Shown: positions 46,701-58,600 of the stretch, one piece after another
Position numbering within the stretch: position 1 is the first letter of the stretch
Layout of the letters: the number at the start of each line of letters is the position of its first letter
Source: Astropecten irregularis
Taxonomy: Eukaryota > Echinodermata > Asteroidea > Paxillosida > Astropectinidae
Direction: 5' to 3'
Length of the DNA stretch: 64,000 nucleotides
Assembly: GCA_963971285.1 (NCBI GenBank)
Contig: OZ020256.1
Coordinates: 1,242,501-1,306,500 of the forward strand
Translations under genes and position numbers: made by a program
Notes under the pieces: model-generated
Told to the model about the DNA's origin: nothing
Database searches by the model: none
Seen by the model: only the letters and a program-made list of their open reading frames with translations

Positions 46701-47626
46701 CCACCTGCATCGGCGTGGATCACGCGGTGGTTACCAGCGGCAACGACGTGGGAAAAGAAGAAAGTAGAAGTAAAAGAAATTCTAAACGGAAATACAAAAG
46801 GAAACGAAAATCCCGTAAAAATGACAGGCCTGAACATATGGATTTATGCGACAATCATGAATCGTTCTTGAAGAGCACGAGTTCCCATCAGTCGAAAACG
46901 CACTTGGAGAAAAAGAGGCATAACAACTTTGCGAAAGAAAAATCTTCAAAGAGGAGAAAGACGTGCTCGGCAATAACGGTTTTGCCCAGTGAAGCACTAA
47001 ATGGCATACCTGTTCCCACTATGACAGAGCTGTCATGTGAAAATAGACGACAATCTGAGAACAAACAAAAGGAAAAACACGAACGCCATGGACTTGATAC
47101 CAAATGCAAAAGTTCTTCTGGTTCATGTTCGGGTTCTTTTAAAAGGAGACTATCATCTGAGAGTGAAACTCAGAGAGAAACAGACAATCAGACGAGTGAC
47201 GGGTCCCCAGCAACTGCAGACAACAGTGGCAACTCCGGAGAAAACCCTTCGCAATCCATTCCTGGAAGATGGAAGTTGAAGATTATTCTGAAGTCGTCTA
47301 GGTCGAAGACGAGAGGGAAGGGACACAGACCGAGGAAACGGAGCAGGGACTGTCGTGAATCGTCCGTCGGCGACAACCTCCAACCGGCGGTTGATCGTGA
47401 GCGTCACAGTGATGCTGGTAGTGACAGACAGATTGAATGCGACTCTAAACGAGAAACAATCACTGTGGACTCGCCAAATAACACAACTCAGGTAAACCGT
47501 TTGGACAAATTGAAAAAATCGTCGACGGAGAAAAGCGAGAAACAATCTGATGAAACATTAGCTGACGATGTCACAACTATGGGAATGAAGCAAGACAAGA
47601 CCCCCGAGAATAATTCTGGTCAATGA
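43754..47626 (+). CDS. Unrecognised basic, probably nuclear protein, 1141 aa, 3 exons
   Basis: Exon 1 is 43754-43769 (MDLKQ plus one base, donor G|GTAAGC). Exon 2 is 44083-45157 (tandem acceptor CAGCAG, donor GTGAGC). Exon 3 is 45292-47626 (acceptor CTTTTTTTCAG). Phases 1 and 2 are kept and the total is divisible by three. The first 450 residues are Ser/Thr-rich with Cys-containing short motifs. Residues about 525-560 and 704-752 hold two related modules, MNLGRFIDDRFLWKLL...GDVDDLFEDV and LDLGCLNSIPDWEMWNLV...GDVEEFFQKS. From about 800 on there are several strongly basic clusters (KRKRNN, KRKYKRKRKSRKN, KSSKRRK, RPRKRSRD), fit for nuclear or nucleolar localisation. The tail is polar and acidic. 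No known family was recognised. A chromatin or nucleolar role is only a guess from composition. It shares a promoter region with the C2CD6-like gene. Confidence 0.8.
45773..46455 (+). repeat. Duplicated W-GDV module in the 1141-aa protein
   Basis: Both copies have (N/D)LG, an aromatic/acidic helix with a Trp (FLWKLL; EMWNLV), a spacer, then GDV(D/E)(D/E)(L/F)F and a short charged end. The second copy has a longer spacer (SLFPPWKRTATFIGA). Confidence 0.6.
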
Positions 47627-47708
47627 TGATGTAATAATGAGATCTACATCAAGGCAGACAGGACGAGAACGTGCAACCGCCCTGTTACAGGAAGAGTTTT
47701 CGCAGGAA

Positions 47709-47714
47709 AATAAA
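47709..47714 (+). terminator. Candidate poly(A) signal for the 1141-aa gene
   Basis: AATAAA lies 83 bases past the TGA at 47626, the first canonical hexamer downstream. Confidence 0.45.
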
Positions 47715-48058
47715 CATGGAGTCTGCTACATACAATTATGTAGTTGTATTTTTATTTTACATGTATTTATCAAAGATGAACAACTTTAGAAGAAATGTCT
47801 GGAGCTGGTTTCGAATGTGCGACTCTCGGAACACTTTTATTTATGTTAGGGCCTGCAACATGTTTTAATTTCGCGTCAGAACTTTGTCTAGTCTAATTAC
47901 ATAAAATCATACTAAAGTTATGTTTTCGAAACCAAAAATACAGACTTCAAAAAAGGAGTTTTGGTTGCGCTCCATAACACACTACAAAGCTTGAAAATCC
48001 CTGCACATTAATATTGTGTTGTTCTGCGAAATTGAGATTCTCGTATGTTAGGGCGCCC

Positions 48059-48129
48059 TCATCGGGGGTGACGATGCATCTCTGCGCCGAAAAATATTAT
48101 GTTGTCGTCTCGTTCGTAGAGTTCGCCGA
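48059..48129 (-). CDS. Orphan candidate 3' terminal exon
   Basis: The acceptor GTAGAAATACAG is followed by two bases, 22 codons (GELYERDDNIIFFGAEMHRH, then PR) and TGA. The phase matches the donor of the candidate exon at 48639-48731, giving SSSDVQT-V-GELYERDD across the junction. No family was recognised; the match of phases is the main support. Confidence 0.3.
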
Positions 48130-48638
48130 CTGTATTTCTACAACATTAAAAAAACTGACAACTGATGTTTGAACTAGAATTTTATAAACAGTTTGTTCTG
48201 ATATCCATTTTGATGTCAGGAAACTAAGGTTTTGGAAAGGTACGTGACTACCTGGTAGGCCTGCTATTGTAAATGTAAGACAATTTGCCTAAATATTTAC
48301 ATTGAGTAAAAAAATAATACTTGGAACATGTGCACGATACTCAACACATTTTGTAAAGGACGAGCAAAGCAATGACAGTCTGCAGGACATTCCCCGAGGA
48401 AAAGCACACTAGAGTACACACTCAGTACACTCAGTTGGCTCATAAACTGGGCTTAACATCGCCGAGGTCCAAAACGTTTTCAGACATGAACCAAAATCAA
48501 AATGTTGCAATTCGGTCCAATTCCACACGCATTTGTGGTCTACAATGAATGAACCATAATAGGCTTAGGCATTCCCTCTCTTCTGTCTTTTTAACAAACA
48601 AATTGAGCTCAGTTTGAACAAAGCTCTTTAATACTTAC

Positions 48639-48731
48639 CAGTTTGCACATCTGAGGAAGACCATGTGAAGACAAACTCAGCCAGTTTTCCTCCATTTTGT
48701 CCCTGGTTACTGAAGATAAATCCATATTCCT
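48639..48731 (-). CDS. Orphan candidate exon of an unrecognised gene
   Basis: The acceptor TTTTTGTACAG and the consensus donor GTAAGT bracket 93 bases. One frame reads EYGFIFSNQGQNGGKLAEFV and FTWSSSDVQT; the other frames are less protein-like. It is a symmetrical phase 1-1 exon. Its upstream partner is unknown. INF2 exons to the right include a phase-1 donor at 57761, so an extra INF2 3' end is possible but unsupported by homology. Confidence 0.4.
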
Positions 48732-48739
48732 CTGTACAA

Positions 48740-51398
48740 AAATATGTATAAAATGCTCGATACATGTGCTTGTCTGCTTGTCAATAGCGAGTTGGAAATT
48801 TCCAAGACGGGAGGGGGGAGGGGTTTAAAATATTCCTTTAATGGGTTTCGTTTTCTTCCGTTTGATAATGAAAACTGACTATTTGAAACTTACCCCACCC
48901 TTCATGAGTAACTGGATTATGTGTGTTGACACTCTAAAATTAAAATGCGTTTAAACGCAGATTATTTCCAGCGCTTCCCCGCACGAGTTCTACAACACAC
49001 ACCCGTATATAAAATACTATCGCCCAAGAAAGTTAGGGTGGCTACGCAATTTGCATATGAAAGGACTATGGAATTCCGCAGGCGTTTTCGGCACAAGATG
49101 TAAAGTTCCTTCCAATTAACTTTCGCAGCATTAAACTGTTGTAGCCGAGAAATATCCTTCCCTTAAGGAAAGACATTTTCTGACAGAAAATAGGACAAAA
49201 TATTTAAAGTCAGTAAGACAAATGAAATCATTTAGTCAATAAAAATCAATACAAAAAAACCTTGACTGGCGGTCATAATGAGGAGAAACATGACATCAAA
49301 TACCTGTTTTATGCGATGGCGCGGTATTTATTAAAAAAAACTGAAATTAAAAGGAAAAATCTCAATATCATAATAAATATTAGACTAAAATCATTACAGT
49401 TCTATTTTTATATTAATATTTTTAATTATCGATTAATTATAAAATCCAAATAAAAAAAAAAGAAGCAAATTAAGCAAATTAAGTAGCTTACTATTACAAA
49501 TCAAGAGCTCTATCTTTTGTCTATCTTTTTAGTTGCCCAGCCCTCGATACAATTACTTTTAAACAAACGAAATGTGCACACGATTTGTAAGGATAAAAAC
49601 AAAATGATTTACTGATTATTGAAAATAATGAGAATATGACAGCAGTTTAGGCTTAAATGCATCTACTTGCAAATGCAAATACCAAACATTAACGACAAAC
49701 TAGAGAAAGGAAACAACTTTTCCCAATCTAAAAAATGCATAATTTACAAGAAAATCATAAAATCATGTCGAAATATTCCATGAGAATGCTTTCACGTCAT
49801 ACATCTGGGTATTTTCTTGTCCCTATGAATTATCTATTACACATAGTGAACATATCAGTTTTCTTATGAATGAATAAATTGATAAGGCACGACTTAAGTA
49901 GGCTTTCAAGTGGAGCGAAAAGTGCTGTCCAAAAGTTATTTACAAGCTTCAGTATATGTTACAGAATTATCCTGTGCAATTTTACTAGCAAAACCAGCAC
50001 TATCTTTAAAATATTCTATGCTTCTTCAGTTTGATTTTGAGTTAAAAGTGAATTTTTGAGATGCTACAATTTCTTAAATATTAATGTAAAATACTTCAAT
50101 GCAAAATATTAGTTGTCCAAAAAAATTAAGGGCAAATATAAAAACATTTCGTTCTTTTTCTTACAAAGACATAATTATGCATAAAAACTAACTATTATAT
50201 AAAAATGCAATTTGTCTATAAAAAATATAGTCATAGTACTGTTATGCAAATTAGGTGATGTTAATTTATCCATAAACTAGTTGCAGTGAGTGCTTAAATG
50301 TGTCCACCATTGTGTCAGTTCAAATAAATTTACAAATTTATTTATCTATATTTCCAATTAATTTAATAATTAATTAATTAATTAATAACATAACTCATCA
50401 ACCAACAATCGAGCATATTTGAGATCAACTACTGAATTTGTTTGGAATACATATCATCTAAAAAATAATATCTCAGTTAATTCTACAAACAGTCCAGCTA
50501 TTTCATTTTTCTTGATACTATTTTTAACTTAATCACAGAGGTACATAATATTATATATCTCTTTGATTATTCATGATTATGAAATAAAAAAAAATGCAGT
50601 GGCAACAAATAAAAAACTGCACGTGGAACTTTAACCTTATATTTCGACTACAACAAAATAATGGAGAATGAATCAACTCCTAGTCCAACATTCTTAGCAA
50701 TCTGGAACTCTTGTAAACTTTTTATCAAATAAAATCCTAGTTTTAATGCTTGTTTGTTTGTTGTTACTTCATTTGTTATACAATTTCATGAAACATTCTT
50801 CATTTTTTCTTTACAGTTTTTGATTTAACCAAATCTATCACTAGTCTGCTAGTTCTGAAATTAAAAAAAAATTAATTATGTGCATAAAACTGTTTTCGTG
50901 CAAACAAAATAATACAAACTGCTTAGTGTGAAGACTCACAAACAAATTGATTAAAATGCAAGCAAAATAAAATTATTAAAAACCAAATCTCCTCAAGAAT
51001 GTAATGAATTTTCAAATTAGAATAGTTATTCAAGTTTAGTGAAGCACAGAATTAGTTTGATTAATTATCAGGTAAAAAAAAGTAAAAGAAAAGCAGTTAA
51101 TTTAGACCAAGTAGAAGTAATAGGCATGTAAGTGTGACATGCATGTTACTGAGTACAAGTATGCAAGCAAACATGCAGGCAAGCAAGCAAACAAGTAATA
51201 CAAAACACTGACATCAAACAAATTATAAATAAAATGTGCATAAAAAAAGTTCTTAAAAGAGTATATGAGTGTTGGTGAGAAATTCTTTTTAATGGTTCAT
51301 CAAATATACCAAACAATTGTAATATTAAAACCTCTTATCTTAAAACCTGATCAATTAAATCAGAGAATCATTTTAAAAAATGAAGGAATTTAAGACCC
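48740..51398. other. AT-rich non-coding stretch
   Basis: This long AT-rich region contains simple sequence, for example an ATTA/TTAA run near 50355-50390 and an AAGC/CAAG tract near 51168-51200. Open frames are low-complexity and lack splice sites. No gene or clear mobile element was supported. Confidence 0.6.
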
Positions 51399-51553
51399 GA
51401 GGCCAATTTCACTAAAGTAAAGATTTGCGATCATCGCTAAAGCCCAAATCCATCGCGACATGGAAAATCACTACACAAAGTAACGATCGATATTCCGTGT
51501 AGCGATGGATTTGGGCTTAGCGATGATCGCAAAACGTTAGTGAAATCGGCCCC
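51399..51553. mobile_element. Hairpin MITE, GGCC(A/G)ATTTCACTAA ends, about 155 bp
   Basis: The left arm GAGGCCAATTTCACTAAAGT, then GCGATCATCGCTAAAGCCCAAATCC, is mirrored on the right by GGATTTGGGCTTAGCGATG and AACGTTAGTGAAATCGGCCC. The element is nearly all stem. Its terminal dozen bases resemble those of 38384-38623, but the stems are unrelated. Confidence 0.8.
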
Positions 51554-52121
51554 TGATTTCATTAAAAAAAGAAAGAAATATGAAACTTTCTATTAATTTC
51601 TAAATCCTGAATAAAAGGTCAGAAAAAACGATCATTCATAAAATAATGTTACATAGTTTAAAAAGATGATACTGTGTCATTGGTTGTTGTTGTTGTTGTT
51701 TTGGGGAGAGAACAATAAATTCAAATAATAAATCACTTATTTTCTTTGGTTTATCATGTGATACGGTTGAAAATCATAAATTGCACATTGAAAGACAGCT
51801 TCATGGATGTTTCATTGTTGTCAACGGCTATGGCTTAAAACTTACAAGTCAGAGGAAAATGGCTTCAGCGGCTACCATAGACACGTGTGTATTTTCAATC
51901 CGTAGCCATGCCATCCTAAAAGTATAGACAATACGTCTTTAATGTCAACCGACTAAGTAATGAATGAATGACTATTCAATGCATGCATCACCTATTGGGG
52001 GCGCTCTCCTCTCCTTTCCACTCAATGGGATTGACACAACCATCTTGGATGCTTTTTTCCCAGTCTGTTTTGAAGATGTGCGCAATGTGTGCTTCTGGTA
52101 GCATGCATCGGTTTGTGTCAT

Positions 52122-52127
52122 TTTATT
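52122..52127 (-). terminator. Candidate poly(A) signal for the long INF2 transcript
   Basis: TTTATT on the plus strand gives AATAAA on the minus strand, about 100 bases past the stop at 52228. A nearer copy is at 52186-52191. Confidence 0.35.
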
Positions 52128-52227
52128 TGTCATATGCCAGTTCAAATGAAATAAATGGCTACTCATCAGTTGAATCAAGGTGTTATTTATTTAGAAAGAC
52201 CATCTTTAATATGAATAACCTTTCTAT

Positions 52228-52673
52228 CTATTTTTCCTTCTTTTTCTTCTTCCAAAAATAAAACTTGTGATTCTTCTCTTTGCCCGCGATGTCAGCGGAG
52301 CTTCCTTGGGAGTGAGGAGCTGAAAGACTTGGCTCATGCATGTCCTGTCTTGCTGCAGTAGGGCCTTTATTGGCACCCCGGTTATGAGAAGTTGGGATTC
52401 CTGCCGGTGCTTTGCCTCCAGAATCGGCCGACTCTGTCCCCTTCGCAGAGGATCGGGAGGAATCCTTGGGCTTCAACCATCTCATGAAGCTTCTGCTCTT
52501 CTTGACTTTGGCCGAGGCGTGCGGTTTAGCGGCGTCCCCGTGCTCAGTGTATCTGGGGGAGATGTCAGGAGCACAGAGACCAGGCAGTGGCTGTCCATGC
52601 CGTGTGGAGTCACCTGTACCCACCAGTGGTTGATGAACGGTTTTTTGATTGGGACTCTCAAGCTCTCTGGAAA
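52228..52673 (-). CDS. INF2: INF2 last exon of the long form
   Basis: The acceptor CCCTTTTCAG opens a 147-codon frame (SRELESPNQKTVHQPL... to FYFWKKKKKEK) and TAG. Composition is coding-like: basic patches (KVKKSRSFMRWLKPK) among Ser/Gly/Pro. The entry phase (1) matches the 17-codon exon at 57761-57812. The lysine-rich end could bind acidic membranes (inference). An internal GTGACT donor near 52615 in the same phase would allow this exon to be shortened. Confidence 0.6.
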
Positions 52674-55600
52674 CTGAAAAGGGTGTTACTCCCTGGACAA
52701 AAAGAGATGACTGGTGTGGTTAACAGCTATGTGAGGCTTCTACATTGGCACCCAAACATTCAAGAAATCCAGAAATTCAAGTGCAATGAGTTTGCAAAAA
52801 AGGCACAGATTTCAATTACAAATTCAACCTGAACAACAGCAGTTTTCAGGTCTACAAAACAATAAATATATTTAATTCATTGATTCAAGTACAAAAAAAC
52901 ACCATTACACAAAATAGATACACATCTACACTGGAAAAATAAACTGCTAAACTAAAATGCCAAAGCTCTGGTTAAACAAAACCAAACATAATGCACAAAA
53001 AGAATGTAACCAAACTGCAATGAACAAGCAAATGATAAGGCTAATGATCAACATATCACAGAATGCCACAAATCTGCAAGAACATTTCGGAAAAATGGAT
53101 ACTGCATTGAAATATATGACATGCTTGAATCAAAATTGTTACACCTGTGTATTTCACAAAGTATATAGAGTAAAACAAGGGCAAAACAGCTAGTGTTATT
53201 ATTCGGACACAGTTTCAAATAAAAATTAGCACCCCTTAAAATCTCACCACCATTAAAACCAACTTTTTGGGTAGCCTATTGTAAAAATTTGTAAAATTAA
53301 TCAATAGCAATAGAGTTGCTGGTTTCCAGTTGTATTAAACTAAAGGTTATCATCAAAATGTTCACATTCATTTCCTTTTAACCCAACATGTTATCCACTG
53401 ACTTGGCTAGCAATTAAAGCAGGAAAAAATATTTAAGTATGAGAGGGACTCAAATTCAGGCAGAATATATATGCAGCGGCGTAGCTAGGATTTTTTCAGC
53501 AGGGGGGCACTGGGGGGGCCTTGGCATTTTGTGAGGGGGCACCCGGAATTTTCTTTTTTTTCAAAACTGGAGATTTGCAAAACTGAGAAATGCAGGGGCA
53601 GATCCAGGGGCGTGGGCGCGCATGGCCCCCTTTTCTTCCAGCAAAAAAAAAAGAAGAAAAAAATAGAAAGAAAAAAAGAAAAGAAAAGAAAAAACAATAA
53701 TAGAAAAGCAGACACACTCCAAAATGAGCAGAAAAAGAGTGGGGGGAGACAAAATTCGCTAGCTTTGATCGCCGCCCGAAATGCACCCGTCGCTATTGAA
53801 TTGGCGCACTTTATTTCCAAGCCCCCCCCCCCCCCTTGGAAAATCCTAGATCCGCTCCTGAAAATGAGCGCGAAGCGCAAAGTTCTTGCGGCTGGCGTCC
53901 AGGGCCCGCTTAAGGGCCGTGGAAGCTCACGGGTTCTAGACTTTCTCTGGTGCAATCTGAGCCTTATTTTGGGAGCATTTGTTTATCTCGTGGGGGTGAG
54001 ATAATGCATTATTGTTCATAAAGTTTGCTTTCAAGTTCCCCTTCATCTCTTTTAGTAAGCGTTATCCGGAAGGGTACGATAACTATAAAGGAAATTAAAA
54101 CAACTTTTTGCAATTTCTTTTACCTGAATGTACCTTTGCGGTGTCCTCTTCAATATTATTAGCAAGATTGATTGTGTGCAAAGAGGGCAGGACTTTGATT
54201 TGTGAGGGAAATTTTGGGGTAAAAACAGTAACAAAGATTTTTTTCACGACTTTTCACGGCCGCACGGACGGCCGCAGACTAGAATATAGTCCAGTTCCCG
54301 CTCTTATTTTGAGGACTCTTAATCTGTTGGGTCAGGGGACCAGTCTAGTTCTAGACTAGCCAGACCAGAAAAAATGGCAGAAGGGCTGTTTTTACGTTCA
54401 CAACCGTAAGCGTGTAAGAAAATTTTATTTTCACACCGAAATGCTGCACAAATTTCTTCACCGAATTAAGGGTTTTAAGGACTCGGGAACATTTGCTGAA
54501 AGTCAAAAATATCATTTTGGAACAGAAGAAGCTATTAAGTTGTTTTTATTTCCTTTATACCTATCATACCCTACAGATACATGTAACGCTTATTTTTTTT
54601 TTCATTTCCCACGATTTTTGTTGGGGGGGCACCTGGGGGGGCACACAAAATGTGTGGGGGGGCACGTGCCCCCCCAGGCCCCCCCGTAGCTACGCCACTG
54701 TATATATGACAGATTGGTGTGACACACCCAACTGGCACAATAAAAGCATTGTGTCCTGTAAGAGTATCGATGATCAAAAGTGAGCTGTTTTTCAATGGTA
54801 ACATTTGAATACGTTGGGGTTTTGTTTTAGGGATACAACACAAATCAAGATACATTAGACAGGCACTCATATACATGTAAGATATAAATACGAAAATGAT
54901 AAAACAATAAAAATGAATGCAATGAGTTAATTCTTGTTACATCAAAGCATGAATCAACAAAAAGTGGTGGATATGGTTGCCAATAAGTTGTTATATGAGT
55001 GTACTTGTAATTAACAAGATAAGAAGTTCATTCTACAAGATTGGCAGCCTGAATCGCGACGGTGTCTTCACTACATCTTCAGACTTGTATCATCTTTCAT
55101 TCTATTCAATAAGTGCACATTTTTATTTATTCTCTGTCAGAAGTATTAAAATCAATCTATGCACCTACACACATTTAGCAATTTAGAGAAAAGTAGGAGT
55201 CAAGTGAAAAAACACAATGATACAAGTCTGCTGATGTAACATGGACATCACACAAGTCATGCCTCAACTCATATGGGAATTACCCCATAATTTGAGTGTA
55301 AAAATCAGTAAAATAGGTTTTAAAATAACATAAAAATAGAAAAATGACACTTCATATCATTTACAAACAAGAAGAAAAAATACTTGACTATGTGTCAACA
55401 GGTTACATGCAAAAAAAAAGAAGAAGATGTATTGCAGGGTCGGTATTGCGGGTGCTTTGTTAAGAGCAATTTGTCTTTATTAATTGGTTCACATGCATGA
55501 TCCACAACGTGCATAATAAGGGGTTAATTGATTAAGAGAGGTCGGTACCCACAAGTTGAGACTGGACCATTTTGACCACTAGAGGGCCATCAAGGACTGT

Positions 55601-58600
55601 GAGCTCTCTTTCAAGATATTTGGTGCAGTATGGAATTGGTGCAATAGACGATAACAATGTGACAGCCAGTTAATCTTTTTCTCGAAATGCCTCAAACCTT
55701 TCCATCTTGTGGTAGGGTCTACTGCTGGATGGACAGTGCCCAAGCACTGACGTGGGCTCGCTTTACCATTTTGGCTCAATCTAATGCGCTGTGTGGCAAG
55801 TTCAGCTGCAAATTCACACTAAAAGCCTGCTAGCCAGGGTGCTAGGATTAGGGTTTTCTGGCTTTGGTTAAAAGTTAATCACCCAACATACTACATTAAT
55901 ATCATTAACTATACATTACTAGCCAAATATATATACTAGCCAAACAGTATAACAAACATGATTAAAGTTAATAATGTTAAACTTATAAGGTCCAGTTAGG
56001 TGGGCAGTTAGTTAGTAACTTACAATAGCTAATGTAATCTATATTTATCAACAAATATTACATCGAATAACTCATTGCCAAAAAATTTGGTTCCAATGGA
56101 ACATTACGAGAGAAACTTGGCCTCAAGACCTAGAGCTACGCCTATCATCTACTGTCAGCGTATTGCAATGCATATGACAAATACCTAAACTTAGCTAGCT
56201 CTACAGTTTAAGATGCAGCACGCCTCTCTCAAGTGCTATTCTAGCCAGCGCTAGGCTATGGTTCTCTAACTGAACTACAAAAGTACTAATTCGATTGGCA
56301 GTCACCTTTTTGGTCCTTTGTGTAAACTTTTAGCACTTATTTTTCCTTTTTCACAAGTCTCTTTTGCGGTACAAAAAGCCACATCTTAATAAAGAGGAGT
56401 TTACGCAACTAGGAGATGTAGATGAAGTTCTCTAACAAACTCTTGTGGTGGGAGCAAGGAAGCAAATATTTACAGAATGCAAAGATGAACTTTCTAAATT
56501 CTGTTTGCTTGACAGCCAAATACTTCTCTTCTTTGTATTTTAGTCTTTTTTTAATCTTTGGGTCACCTCATGCAGCTCCGATCCAATGGTGCACTTTGTG
56601 CCTTGTCATCAACATTCCTAGATAAACCACACATCAAATCAAAAATGTTGATAAATGCTTGTGAATATGTTCCTCAACAAAAAAAAAAAAACATTCTTCA
56701 CCACTGATGACCAGAAGCACATGATAATTTGCCAAGGATGATGTGATGTAGAATTTGCTTTTGGTTTCATTTCCAACAAACGGACGTAGACCAACGTTAT
56801 GCCTTTTCACTACGCGGATTAATACTATCCAAAGCAATAAGACTATGGTGCATTTTTGCAAAGCTTCCACCATTAAAATCTGTACTACATTCAATTCGAA
56901 TCTAAAAACGTTAAGAAATCTTTGGAAGACAAGAGAGAACCCTTTAACTAATATTAATAAGAAAAATAACTGAGAAATCTGTAAACACTAATTTGACATG
57001 ATGAAGTATCTATTTTTAAAATCTAGTACTGTTTTTTTTTCTCCAAAATCTAAACAAATATTTTGATAAAATGCATACATTTTGCATAGTGATATATTTT
57101 TAGATTGATTAAATTGAATTCAAATACATCTGAATGTAAACGTATAAAAAAACAAAACAAGCGTGCATTAAAACTGCCAAATTCCTTGGCTCAATCTTTT
57201 TTTTCATTTTTGTGTTTGTTTGTTTGTTTGTTTCTTTCTTTCTGTCTGTCTTTATTTGTTGTTTGTTAATTTTTTCATACAGAATGAAAAAGAAAAAAAA
57301 ACACATCCTGAATTTATCAAAAAATTCTGAATTGAAAAAATTTGAATTGAAATAATGCAATGACAATCTATGCATCAACCATTCAAATGACTTTATGTGG
57401 ATGAATGTTTTAGCCAATGGTATATGAAAAGCTGCTAAGCAAAAGCTGTTTATACACATATTGTCTTTAAGACTAAATATTGCTACCAAAATGAAAACTG
57501 AACTTCATACTTACTTTCAGAATGTATCACTCCTTAATTCCAGATAAAAACTAAAATTATTTCATACACTCTGTACAATTGCATAAACCAACTATTTGAA
57601 ACAATGACTAAGACCTTGGTAAAACTTTTTTGTAAATGACTTAACATTTCACACACCCTTCTACCAAACATGCCTGAGTTTCAAAGATTTGCTTTCAAAA
57701 GATTGACAGCTCTAAAATTGAAATGAGTTGTTAACAGGATACACTTTTTTTTTCACTTACCACTAAAAAAGGACATGAATACCAGTAAGCACATTTGGTT
57801 TTTCTTGCTCTTCTGCAGAAAATGTAGTTCCCCAGAGAATAGTTTTGGCAACATTTTGGAAAGACTCAGTAAAGAAAATCAAGTCTGTTAGTATCAATGC
57901 ACATGTGTTAAAGCAAGCATTTAGGTAGTGACTCAGAATTCAACGGAACAAGCGTGGAAACTGAGGCTGAAAGCAAATGGGTTAGTTGTCTTGTGAATGT
58001 GGATTGTTTCAAAGATTATTAAGTCTGAGCAGCAACTGCAAGGATGCTGGCTTTTTATGATTAGTCAGAAATGACCACCGTCTGGCGACAGGTGTTTGAG
58101 AAGTCTTAGTTCATACAATGATGATGAGATGTAAACTGCTGATGCATAGCTGATCTTTGAACATCAAGAAATACATCAAGCAAGATGGGCAGTTGGTCAC
58201 ACGTACAGCAAGCAAACACAGGTCAACAAAAAAAGCAAAGACACAAATCAAAGGGAAGCAATGGCAACAGTCAAAGCTAGCGGAAAAAGGCCATCAGCCT
58301 CTTGGCAAGAGTTACCTTTGCAGCAGGGGCTGTCTGGACAGTGTCCTTAGAGGTGTCTTTGTCATCCAGGAGTTGGGGAATCTCGTCAGTATCAATGTGG
58401 GTGAAGCACTCATCTGAGGCAGACCCATTTGCCTCGTGGGACGTAACCTGAGGAGTGGTGGCCTCAGGTACAGCGTGACCGTTGGTTTCAGATTTTGTGA
58501 CGGCATTCCTGGTGGGATCTAGTGTTGTCACTGGAGTTCCTGCTAATGGCTGCAGGACTTCCCAAACATTTTCTTCAGCCGGTTGCTGCGTCTTCACAGC

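Noticed and set aside
51850-51920. Exon-like minus segment with acceptor ACTTTTAG and donor GTAAGT
   Set aside because: All three frames contain a stop within the segment; at best a chance pairing of splice-like words.
53531-54004. 157-codon plus frame and facing minus frames
   Set aside because: They lie inside the hAT-type and nested elements and are made of purine runs and C-runs, not a transposase.
55579-55779. 66-codon minus frame in a GC-richer patch
   Set aside because: No splice sites of fitting phase for INF2 and no family resemblance; possibly an old repeat.
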